Assembly: GCF_001557875.1 (NCBI RefSeq)
Contig: NZ_LNRF01000012.1
Coordinates: forward strand, 62,001-126,000
Origin: Vibrio splendidus
GTDB lineage: Bacteria > Pseudomonadota > Gammaproteobacteria > Enterobacterales > Vibrionaceae
Length of the DNA stretch: 64,000 nt
Direction of reading: 5' to 3'
Position numbers and translations under genes: made by a program. The notes under the pieces were generated by a model that did no database searches, was not told where the DNA came from, and was given only the letters and a program-made list of their open reading frames with translations. How positions within the stretch are numbered: position 1 is the stretch's first letter; the number at the start of each line of letters is the position of its first letter. This document shows positions 27,504-34,595 of the stretch, in pieces.

Positions 27504-28015
27504 TCAAATGTTGAGGCGATGTCCATTAAAATCCTGTTCAAAGTCTGACTAAACGACAAGTCGGTATCCGCAAAGAAAACGTGTGAATTTGTTTAATGGT
27601 TGAGCAGGCTACCCGAGGTGAGTGGTCGATACAATGCTCCCAGAGGCCACTATGATCTGTTCAGACCAGATGAATTTGGCATGGTTTTGATTTTTGTATT
27701 TTTAATTTAATTAACTTATTGATAATTAATGGGTATGAGTTGTTTTTTAGTGTTTTTGCTCTATATTTTGAGTTGGTGAGATCTATGTCATATTTTTGTA
27801 AGTAACATTTAATGGATGCCTCTTGTGTAAGGCTAAGTGTGATCTGTGTTTTAATTTGTTATTATTTGAAAAATTAGTTTTAAGTCCTCATATGAAGGGG
27901 GTTTCCCTCCCGTATTCTCTAGGTTCCACTTAATTCATAGGTGAGTTAAATTTGTTCGATTGGGTTGTTCCGATCGTGTTTTGAAGAGTGATTTATAGAA
28001 GTGAGTTCGAGTTAA
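27504..28015. other. Divergent intergenic region between pfaA and pfaE
   Basis: This 512-base stretch without genes must hold the promoters of the pfa operon (minus) and pfaE (plus). It contains a FadR-like operator at 27655-27671. Bases 27680-27880 are strongly AT-rich (long T-runs and AATTAATT-type tracts) and could form a curved or UP-element region. I see no pfaR-type regulator gene here, and no clear consensus promoter. Confidence 0.6.
27655..27671. promoter_or_regulatory. FadR-like operator upstream of the pfa operon
   Basis: ATCTGTTCAGACCAGAT has the 17-base length and half-sites of FadR operators: the E. coli fadB site is ATCTGGTACGACCAGAT, with the ATCTG and ACCAGAT ends identical. 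FadR binds DNA until long-chain acyl-CoA releases it, and it represses fad genes or activates fabA/fabB depending on position. On the minus strand a weak -10-like sequence (GCATTGTAT, near 27628-27637) lies about 30 bases downstream, a spacing like FadR-activated promoters. The sign of regulation is uncertain. Confidence 0.65.
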
Positions 28016-28843
28016 ATGAAAACTCCCGTTGTTGATTTGTGGCTATGTTCTCTGGGTAACTTGAATGACCAGCCAGACATTGTATCTCAGCTCAAAAAGA
28101 GACTGACGGCCGACGAGATAGCCAAAGTTGAGCGCTATCGAATGCCTTCATCTCAAATTCAGGCCCTGTATGTTCGCAACTACCTAAGAAAGGTGCTGTC
28201 TAGCTATTCTGATTTGATGCCTGAAGCGTGGTGCTTTGAATATGGTGAGAAAGGGAAGCCAAGATTAATTGAGAAACAACAAATAGAAACCGGCCTGAAT
28301 TTCAATATCAGTCATAGCAAAGAACATTTGTTAGTCGCGGTTTGCCAGAGAGAAGGGAAGCGAGTTCAACTGGGTGTCGATATCGAACATGCAAGAAGCT
28401 CGACCAATATCGATTCGATCATGAAGCACTATTTTTCAGATATGGAATTGGCGGATTTACTTAAACTTAGTAAAGAGCTGCAGAGAGAGCGCTTTTTCGA
28501 TCTATGGGCGCTGAAGGAGTCGTATATCAAAGCGACGGGCAGGGGGCTAGCCACATCGTTGCGAAGCTTTTCGTTTGATTTCTCCAATCTGACGGAGCAA
28601 ACATTGCCAATTCACCCTTCGAATTTTCAACCAAAGTTGCAGGATGAAATTAGATTTCATGGTGAAATCAGCATATACAGTGGAGTTGGGTTGGATGTTA
28701 CTGAGCAAACCGATATTTCTACAGATTGGCAATGTTGCTTAGGGCGGTTGGATGAGCAGTATCGCTTTGCGGTTACGCTCGGCGGAAATTTGCTACCGAT
28801 GCAGATAGAGATGAGAACCTTTCCATCATCTCATCTCTTTTAA
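28016..28843 (+). CDS. pfaE: 4'-phosphopantetheinyl transferase PfaE
   Basis: This 275-residue Sfp-type enzyme transfers the phosphopantetheine arm of CoA to the serine of carrier domains. The Mg2+/CoA motifs are visible: NFNISHSKEHLLVAVC, GVDIEHARS with the acidic D and E (about residues 121-123), and FFDLWALKESYIKATG (about 160-175) with the catalytic E and K. It lies divergently beside the pfa operon, so it should activate the four ACP domains of PfaA and completes the five-gene pfa set. The size matches the Sfp group and not the short AcpS type. The 20-base gap to the convergent thioesterase gene holds no obvious terminator. Confidence 0.93.
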   Translation: MKTPVVDLWLCSLGNLNDQPDIVSQLKKRLTADEIAKVERYRMPSSQIQALYVRNYLRKVLSSYSDLMPEAWCFEYGEKGKPRLIEKQQIETGLNFNISHSKEHLLVAVCQREGKRVQLGVDIEHARSSTNIDSIMKHYFSDMELADLLKLSKELQRERFFDLWALKESYIKATGRGLATSLRSFSFDFSNLTEQTLPIHPSNFQPKLQDEIRFHGEISIYSGVGLDVTEQTDISTDWQCCLGRLDEQYRFAVTLGGNLLPMQIEMRTFPSSHLF

Positions 28844-28863
28844 GCTAGCTTGGTGAGGTGAAG

Positions 28864-29271
28864 TTAGCTCGTTTCGCCAAGCATCGCTTTTAATACTTCA
28901 GCGGGTACAGGCTGAAGTTGCTTGTCTTTATCAAGGCAGACCATTTCAATATCACCAATCACAGCAGGCTTAGTGGCATCTTTGCGCCACACTTCTTGTC
29001 GCCATAGCGTTTTGTATTTTCCATCGAGTTCAAAAGAGGTTCTGATATCGCAAATCTCAGCGAACTCAACCCCATCTTGGAAAGTCATGTTGGCTTTATA
29101 CACCGCAAAACCTAATCCGTGCTCATTCCACAAGGTCGCCAGTTTATCGCTGCCCAAGACATGTTCGCGCGCACGCTCGAAGTATTTAAGAAAGTTAGGG
29201 TGATAAACCACACCTGAGTGATCGGTATCTTCATAGTAAATTTGTACTGGGTGATGGTAGACCTGACTCAT
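28864..29271 (-). CDS. Hotdog acyl-CoA/acyl-ACP thioesterase (YbgC/Orf6-like)
   Basis: The 135-residue protein has the 4-hydroxybenzoyl-CoA thioesterase fold. The active-site segment YYEDTDHSGVVYHPNFLKYFERARE (about residues 11-35) includes the catalytic aspartate of DTDHSG. A related hotdog thioesterase, Orf6 of Photobacterium profundum, is encoded with the pfa genes and has been proposed to release the finished polyunsaturated chain. The location next to pfaE suggests the same role here; a general housekeeping thioesterase is the alternative. I chose the ATG at 29271; the frame can be extended three codons to a TTG, but the ATG has AAGAG at suitable distance. Confidence 0.82.
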   Translation of the reverse strand: MSQVYHHPVQIYYEDTDHSGVVYHPNFLKYFERAREHVLGSDKLATLWNEHGLGFAVYKANMTFQDGVEFAEICDIRTSFELDGKYKTLWRQEVWRKDATKPAVIGDIEMVCLDKDKQLQPVPAEVLKAMLGETS

Positions 29272-29425
29272 TGGTAGCAACTCTTGGTAAGTAGTGGATC
29301 AGTAAATCTGACTAAGTTGTGCAGCACTTTACAGGATAGGTCGAAATTACTTCAAGGCATCATCGACTATCGAGCTTTTGGTCAGACCTCATTCGGCCTT
29401 ATTCATTACTAATACATTGGTCAGC

Positions 29426-29469
29426 TTCCACCCATTTACAAATATTCTATGTGTCATTTTCCACCCATT
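29426..29469 (+). promoter_or_regulatory. Direct repeat pair, candidate DctD enhancer sites
   Basis: TTCCACCCATT occurs at 29426-29436 and again at 29459-29469, exactly 33 bases apart (about three helical turns), so both would lie on the same DNA face. The pair is about 85-130 bases upstream of the sigma-54 promoter, the usual distance for an enhancer-binding protein such as DctD. Confidence 0.5.
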
Positions 29470-29553
29470 AGCTCTTACCGCGAGTTCGCGACTACTGCAG
29501 ATAGAACTGATGAAGCCTTATGGTTAAAGGGTTGTTAATGATTTGTGTCAATG

Positions 29554-29569
29554 TGGCGCGCTAATTGCC
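29554..29569 (+). promoter_or_regulatory. Sigma-54 promoter of dctPQM
   Basis: TGGCGCG-CTAA-TTGCC matches the consensus TGGCACG-N4-TTGCA, with the invariant GG (29555-29556) and GC (29567-29568) separated by exactly 10 bases. The transcription start is expected near 29580, about 48 bases before the dctP ATG. Confidence 0.88.
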
Positions 29570-29627
29570 TTAGTGAAAGCACGCAGTTCCCATTGAAGGG
29601 CTGCTTTGTTTACTAAGGAGAATAATA

Positions 29628-30623
29628 ATGTTTAAGCCTCTTACCCTGCTGTCTGTATCTGCTCTGGCGCTCACAAGTTTTAATGCTGCTGCAAACTGTG
29701 ACCCTGGTGAAATCGTGATTAAATTCAGTCACGTAACCAATACCGATAAGCACCCGAAAGGCATTGCCGCTTCTCTACTAGAAGAGCGAGTAAACACTGA
29801 AATGAATGGTAAAGCTTGTATGCAAGTTTTCCCTAACTCGACACTTTACGATGATAATAAGGTACTGGAAGCCCTGTTAAATGGTGATGTTCAAATGGCG
29901 GCACCTTCGCTGTCTAAATTTGAGAAATTCACTAAGAAATACCGCATTTTTGACCTTCCTTTTCTATTTGAAGACGTAGAAGCCGTCGACCGTTTCCAAA
30001 ACTCAGAATCTGGTGAAAAACTGAAGAATGCGATGAAGCGTCGTGGTCTTCAAGGCTTAGCATTCTGGCACAACGGCATGAAACAAATGTCGGCGAACAA
30101 ACCTCTTATCAGCCCTGAAGATGCAAAAGGTTTGAAATTCCGTGTGCAAGCATCAGACGTTTTGGTAGCTCAGTTTGAACAACTAGGCGCTAACCCACAG
30201 AAGATGTCTTTCAAAGAAGTGTACGGTGGCCTGCAAACCAAGGTTATCGATGGCCAAGAGAACACATGGTCAAACATCTACGGTAAGAAGTTCTTTGAAG
30301 TACAAGACGGCGTGACTGAAACCAATCACGGTATCTTGGATTACCTAGTGGTAACGTCAAACGACTTCTGGAAAGACCTACCTGAAGATGTACGCACACA
30401 GCTTGGTACTATCGTTCAGGAAGTGTCTGAGACGCGTAACGCAGAATCTTCAAAAGTTAACCTAGCGAACAAAAACAACATCATCGAAGCTGGTGGTGAG
30501 GTTCGTACACTTACGCCTAAACAGCGTGAAGCATGGGTAGTTGCGCTTCAACCTGTATGGAAGAAGTTTGAAAAAGACATCGGTTCAGATCTTATCGATG
30601 CAGCGTTAGCTTCAAACCAATAA
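29628..30623 (+). CDS. dctP: C4-dicarboxylate TRAP transporter, binding protein DctP
   Basis: The 331-residue periplasmic binding protein starts with a signal peptide (about residues 1-22, ending FNAAA). The DctP family features are visible: IVIKFSHVTNTDKHPKG near the start of the mature protein, the substrate-carboxylate arginine in KGLKFRVQAS (about residue 168), and the GGLQTKVIDGQENTWSNIYGKKFFEVQ segment. The neighbouring DctB/DctD genes support C4-dicarboxylates (succinate, malate, fumarate) as substrates. AAGGAG precedes the ATG, and a sigma-54 promoter lies upstream. A hairpin separates it from dctQ, which may raise DctP level over the membrane subunits. Confidence 0.92.
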   Translation: MFKPLTLLSVSALALTSFNAAANCDPGEIVIKFSHVTNTDKHPKGIAASLLEERVNTEMNGKACMQVFPNSTLYDDNKVLEALLNGDVQMAAPSLSKFEKFTKKYRIFDLPFLFEDVEAVDRFQNSESGEKLKNAMKRRGLQGLAFWHNGMKQMSANKPLISPEDAKGLKFRVQASDVLVAQFEQLGANPQKMSFKEVYGGLQTKVIDGQENTWSNIYGKKFFEVQDGVTETNHGILDYLVVTSNDFWKDLPEDVRTQLGTIVQEVSETRNAESSKVNLANKNNIIEAGGEVRTLTPKQREAWVVALQPVWKKFEKDIGSDLIDAALASNQ

Positions 30624-30630
30624 TACCGCT

Positions 30631-30659
30631 AAGGGAGTGGCGAGTATTCGTCACTCCTT
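30631..30659 (+). other. Hairpin between dctP and dctQ
   Basis: GAGTGGCGA pairs with TCGTCACTC (9 bp with one G-U pair, loop GTAT, 30635-30656), flanked by AAGG/CCTT. The T-rich tail is poor. It lies 11 bases after the dctP stop, a position typical of structures that stabilise the binding-protein message. Confidence 0.6.
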
Positions 30660-30687
30660 ATTAAAACAATTATAAGCGGAGTCAATT

Positions 30688-31443
30688 ATGGAAAAGCCTC
30701 AAATGGAACAACCAAATTCTAGCGAATCAGCACTGGAAACCTCTCTTTTTTCCAAAGTCGGAAGAGTTACGGATGTGATTGAAGAGTCATTAATCGCATT
30801 TTTCCTTGGCGCAATGACGCTACTTACTTTTGCCAATGTGGTATTTCGATACGCATTCAATGACAACATATTATGGGCACTGGAATTGACGGTGTTCATG
30901 TTTGCTTGGATGGTGTTGGTCGGCGCATCTTATGGTGTTAAAAAACATTTCCACATTGGTGTTGATGTGATCATCAACCTTGCCCCAGAAAAGCTACGCA
31001 AAGTGTACGCGCTAATCGCCGTGACAAGCTGCCTAGCATTTTCAATCTTACTTCTTATCGGCTCTTGGAATTATTGGTACCCATTCGCGACCGATCGCGC
31101 ATGGTACGAGACCGACGATATTCCAATGCCAGAGATGCTTCAGTTTCTTGCTGACTGGCTGAATGAAGGAGAGCGATACGAGAAACTGCCACGTTTTATT
31201 CCTTATATGGCGTTGCCGATTGGTATGGCAATGCTGACGTTCCGTTTTGCTCAAGTTGCTTACCAAGTCGTAACAGGCAAGCTTGACCGTATGATTGCAG
31301 GACACGAAGCCGAAGAAGAGCTGGATGCCTTGAAAGCTGATGTGTTAGCGGGTTCTGATGAAGACGCGACAGCAGTATTGGATTCGACTAAGCAGAACAA
31401 AGCGAACGAGTCGGGTACAAAATTTAACGGTAAGGAAGACTAA
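30688..31443 (+). CDS. dctQ: TRAP transporter small membrane subunit DctQ
   Basis: The 251-residue protein is the four-helix subunit that joins DctM in the membrane. Helices are visible near residues 35-55, 65-85 (WALELTVFMFAWMVLVGASYGVKKHFHIGVDV), 110-128 and 173-190. It is longer than many DctQ proteins for two reasons. About 35 residues of hydrophilic sequence lie between helices three and four, and there is a charged C-terminal tail of about 45 residues rich in D, E and K. The ATG follows GCGGAG. The dctM gene begins 2 bases after its stop. Confidence 0.88.
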   Translation: MEKPQMEQPNSSESALETSLFSKVGRVTDVIEESLIAFFLGAMTLLTFANVVFRYAFNDNILWALELTVFMFAWMVLVGASYGVKKHFHIGVDVIINLAPEKLRKVYALIAVTSCLAFSILLLIGSWNYWYPFATDRAWYETDDIPMPEMLQFLADWLNEGERYEKLPRFIPYMALPIGMAMLTFRFAQVAYQVVTGKLDRMIAGHEAEEELDALKADVLAGSDEDATAVLDSTKQNKANESGTKFNGKED

Positions 31444-31445
31444 TC

Positions 31446-32807
31446 ATGGCAATGTTATTTCTATTTTTAATGGTAATTGCTTTCATGTTGGTCGGTGTAC
31501 CAATTGCAATTTCCCTCGGTTTATCGAGCGTAATATTCTTATTGATGCATTCAGATGCGTCATTAGCTTCAGTCGCACAAACGCTGTTTAATGCATTTGC
31601 AGGCCACTACACACTCTTAGCGATTCCTTTCTTTATCTTGGCCTCTAGCTTCATGTCTACGGGTGGTGTGGCGAAGCGGATTATTCGTTTTGCTATCGCG
31701 ATGGTGGGTTGGTTCCGCGGCGGTTTGGCTATGGCATCGGTTGTGGCATGTATGATGTTCGCAGCCCTTTCTGGTTCATCTCCTGCAACGGTAGTGGCGA
31801 TCGGTAGTATTGTTATCGCAGGTATGATCAAAAACGGCTACACAAAAGAATTCGCTGCAGGGGTTATCTGTAACGCAGGTACCTTGGGTATTTTGATTCC
31901 ACCGTCAATCGTGATGGTGGTTTACGCTGCGGCGACCGATGTATCGGTAGGTCGTATGTTCCTAGGCGGTGTGATTCCTGGCCTGTTGGCGGGCGTGATG
32001 TTGATGATAGCTATCTACATTGCGGCACGTATTAAGAAGATTCCGGCACAGCCGTTTGTGGGTTGGGGCGAGATGTTCGCAGCAGCGAAAGATGCGAGTT
32101 GGGGCTTGCTACTGATTGTCATCATTCTGGGTGGTATCTATGGCGGAATCTTTACACCAACAGAAGCGGCGGCTGTAGCAGCGGTTTACGCATTCTTTAT
32201 TGCCAACTTCATCTATAAAGATATGGGACCTTTCGCTGACAAGAACAATACCAAGCCTGCGCTGGTGAAGGTGTTCCAAACCTTTTGTCACAAAGACACC
32301 AAAGACACGCTCTATGATGCGGGTAAGCTGACTATCATGCTGCTGTTTATTATTGCCAACGCGTTGATTCTTAAGCATGTACTGACAGAAGAGCGTATTC
32401 CTCAAATGATCACTGAGTCTATGCTTTCTGCTGGCTTAGGACCGATCACCTTCTTGATTGTGGTGAACGTTCTACTCTTGATTGGTGGGCAGTTCATGGA
32501 GCCATCAGGTTTGCTGATAATCGTAGCGCCGTTGGTATTCCCAATTGCCATTGCACTCGGTATCGACCCAATTCACTTAGGTATCATGATGGTGGTGAAC
32601 ATGGAGATAGGGATGATAACGCCGCCTGTCGGGCTCAATTTGTTTGTGACCGCAGGTGTCGCGAAGATGTCGATGATGAACGTGGTAAAAGCCGCACTGC
32701 CTTGGGTAGGCGTAATGTTCTTGTTCTTGATTATCGTCACTTACGTGCCTTGGGTGTCAACATGGTTACCAACCACCTTGATGGGGCCGGAGATTATTAC
32801 CAAGTAG
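31446..32807 (+). CDS. dctM: TRAP transporter large permease DctM
   Basis: The 453-residue permease couples Na+ flow to dicarboxylate uptake. It shows a dozen or so hydrophobic segments and the family's signature runs: HYTLLAIPFFILASSFM, AALSGSSPATVVAIGSI, CNAGTLGILIPPSIVMVVYA, GIFTPTEAAAVAAVYAF and MEIGMITPPVGLNLFV. An insert of about 40 residues after the middle (KNNTKPALVKVFQTFCHKDT and following) is hydrophilic and lies between the two membrane halves. It is the last gene of dctPQM; a 13-bp terminator hairpin follows 58 bases downstream. Confidence 0.92.
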   Translation: MAMLFLFLMVIAFMLVGVPIAISLGLSSVIFLLMHSDASLASVAQTLFNAFAGHYTLLAIPFFILASSFMSTGGVAKRIIRFAIAMVGWFRGGLAMASVVACMMFAALSGSSPATVVAIGSIVIAGMIKNGYTKEFAAGVICNAGTLGILIPPSIVMVVYAAATDVSVGRMFLGGVIPGLLAGVMLMIAIYIAARIKKIPAQPFVGWGEMFAAAKDASWGLLLIVIILGGIYGGIFTPTEAAAVAAVYAFFIANFIYKDMGPFADKNNTKPALVKVFQTFCHKDTKDTLYDAGKLTIMLLFIIANALILKHVLTEERIPQMITESMLSAGLGPITFLIVVNVLLLIGGQFMEPSGLLIIVAPLVFPIAIALGIDPIHLGIMMVVNMEIGMITPPVGLNLFVTAGVAKMSMMNVVKAALPWVGVMFLFLIIVTYVPWVSTWLPTTLMGPEIITK

Positions 32808-32865
32808 TTGGCGGTTTAGATACACGGCTAATCTAACGAACGGTTTTATTATCAATCGAGATAAC

Positions 32866-32911
32866 AGCGATAGATGAAGAGTTATACTTTTTCATCTATC
32901 GCTTTCTTTTT
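32866..32911 (+). terminator. Terminator of dctPQM
   Basis: AGCGATAGATGAA pairs perfectly with TTCATCTATCGCT (32866-32878 with 32891-32903), followed by TTCTTTTT. The right arm and the T-run also encode the last codons of the small gene on the opposite strand. Confidence 0.85.
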
Positions 32912-33064
32912 CCCGCGCCGTAAAGTACCGCTTATGCGTCTGTCATAGCCTTTCCAGCGCAGTTTTTTCTTTCTTCGATCGCGCCCAGATCTTCTTTCTA
33001 CTTCATAATGGTCATCAATAAGCACTGTATCTACAATGACAGGAATGGTCGTTTTTTCGTTCAT
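32882..33064 (-). CDS. Small arginine-rich protein of unknown function
   Basis: This 60-residue frame starts at an ATG preceded by AAGGA at suitable distance; the frame extends two codons to a TTG, which has worse spacing. I do not recognise it. The N-terminal half is neutral to acidic (TTIPVIVDTVLIDDHYEVE). The C-terminal half is very basic and contains a repeated pattern: RRSGRDRR, then GYDRRISG, then LRRGKK, as in small nucleic-acid-binding proteins. It lies 155 bases downstream of dctD on the same strand, so it may be read from the dctBD transcript. Its last codons fall within the dctM terminator. The ribosome-binding site and biased composition make it a plausible gene. Confidence 0.6.
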   Translation of the reverse strand: MNEKTTIPVIVDTVLIDDHYEVERRSGRDRRKKKLRWKGYDRRISGTLRRGKKKAIDEKV

Positions 33065-33219
33065 ATGCAACTTATCCTTAAAGTCGACATATGAATTATG
33101 GAAGAGGAATCTTATCTCTGCCAGTTTCGATAGACATTCAGATCAAGTTGCGCTTTGCGTTTTGTTTCGTTGTTGATTCTTTTATTTCGTAGCTTAATTT
33201 TTACTTCAAAATCTATTGT

Positions 33220-34566
33220 TTACTTAAAATTATCTTTGTCGATTTGATAGCGTTGCATTTTGTCGTAAAGCGTTTTTCTAGGGACATTTAATTGAGACAT
33301 GGTTAATTTTATACTCCCTTCATTCTCAATCAACGCGCGCTCGATCACCGCTTTTTCGAACTCTGACACTTGGTCCGATAGGCTAATACTGGCGTCTGAA
33401 TGGATCTCTGAGTTCGCACCATCCCCCAATTGAGCTAGTTTTCCGAGTAAGATGAAGCGTTCAGCGCTGTTACGTAGCTCACGTACATTCCCTGGCCAAT
33501 CATGAGCCAAAAGTGCGTGCAGTTCCTTTTGTGGAAGGGCTGGGGCTGTCTTGCCATAACGCGCCGCAGCAACCAGTAAGAAGTGATGGAACAGGGCTGG
33601 GATGTCTTCTTGTCTGCTTCTTAACGGCGGCAAGTCTAAGGTCACAACGTTAAGTCGATAATAGAGATCTTGGCGGAAAGTGCCTTCTTCAGCGGCTTTC
33701 TTTAAGTCGACTTTAGTGGCCGCAATCACTCGAATGTCCAGAGGGACTAAACCATTAGATCCAACCCTTTCGATGACTCGCTCTTGCAAGACGCGCAACA
33801 GGCGAATTTGTGCTTGCATCGGCATGGACTCAATTTCATCCAAGAATAGAGTTCCGCCTTGAGCAAATTCAAATTTACCCACTCGCTTGCTTTCTGCGCC
33901 AGTGAATGCGCCTTTTTCATGGCCGTACAGTTCACTCTCAATCAGGTTTTCAGGGACCGCACCGCAATTGACCGCGACGAAGTTTTGTTCTCGTCTGCTG
34001 CTTTGTTCATGTAAAGAGCGTGCGACCAACTCTTTGCCTGTACCTGTTTCGCCAAATAACAAAATATCAGCGTTGGTGTCGGCAACGTGAGTGATGATAG
34101 ACCGCAGCTCAGTCATTGATTGCGTGTCACCAATGATCCTTGGGCCAAGCGCTTGGCTGGCCTTGAGTGAACGTTTTAACTCAAGGTTCTCGAGGGTGAG
34201 TTGACGTTTTTCTATCGCTCGCTTGGTGGTTTCGATTAGGCGCTCATTGGCGAACGGCTTTTCGATGAAGTCATAGGCGCCGTATTGGATTGCTTGAACG
34301 GCCATCGAAATATCGCCGTGACCAGTAATCATAATCACGGGGATCTCTTTGTCTTTGTGCATCAAGGTGTTTAGCAAGTCATGCCCGGAAACCCCTGGTA
34401 AACAGATATCAGTGATGATCACGTGAGGTAGGCCGTTTTCTTGAATCGCGAGCAGAGCAGACTCCGCATCGGGAAAGAATTCGGCATCAATGTCGGCGAG
34501 CTCGAAGCTCTGTTCAATCGCCATTCTTAGATCGGATTCATCATCAATGAAATAGACGTGACACAT
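33220..34566 (-). CDS. dctD: C4-dicarboxylate sigma-54 response regulator DctD
   Basis: This 448-residue enhancer-binding protein has a receiver domain (D8, D9, phosphoacceptor D53, and K in IEKPF). The AAA+ domain (about residues 144-370) shows Walker A GETGTGKE, the sigma-54-contacting GAFTGA loop and Walker B TLFLDEIESM. A Fis-type helix-turn-helix closes the protein (MSQLNVPRKTLYDKMQRY). It should activate the sigma-54 promoter in front of dctP when phosphorylated by DctB. AAGGA precedes the ATG. The dctB gene lies 29 bases upstream on the same strand, so the two form one operon running away from dctPQM. Confidence 0.93.
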   Translation of the reverse strand: MCHVYFIDDESDLRMAIEQSFELADIDAEFFPDAESALLAIQENGLPHVIITDICLPGVSGHDLLNTLMHKDKEIPVIMITGHGDISMAVQAIQYGAYDFIEKPFANERLIETTKRAIEKRQLTLENLELKRSLKASQALGPRIIGDTQSMTELRSIITHVADTNADILLFGETGTGKELVARSLHEQSSRREQNFVAVNCGAVPENLIESELYGHEKGAFTGAESKRVGKFEFAQGGTLFLDEIESMPMQAQIRLLRVLQERVIERVGSNGLVPLDIRVIAATKVDLKKAAEEGTFRQDLYYRLNVVTLDLPPLRSRQEDIPALFHHFLLVAAARYGKTAPALPQKELHALLAHDWPGNVRELRNSAERFILLGKLAQLGDGANSEIHSDASISLSDQVSEFEKAVIERALIENEGSIKLTMSQLNVPRKTLYDKMQRYQIDKDNFK

Positions 34567-34595
34567 AGTGATTCCTTTACTTCTTTGTATTCTGG

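Larger units (their letters stand above)
29281..29627. other. Upstream regulatory region of dctPQM
   Basis: This 347-base gap separates the thioesterase from dctP. It holds a direct-repeat pair, a short CGCGA-GT-TCGCG inverted repeat (29479-29490) and a sigma-54 promoter, which together look like an enhancer-controlled promoter for the DctB/DctD system encoded 3.6 kb away. No ORF with a credible start is present. Confidence 0.65.
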
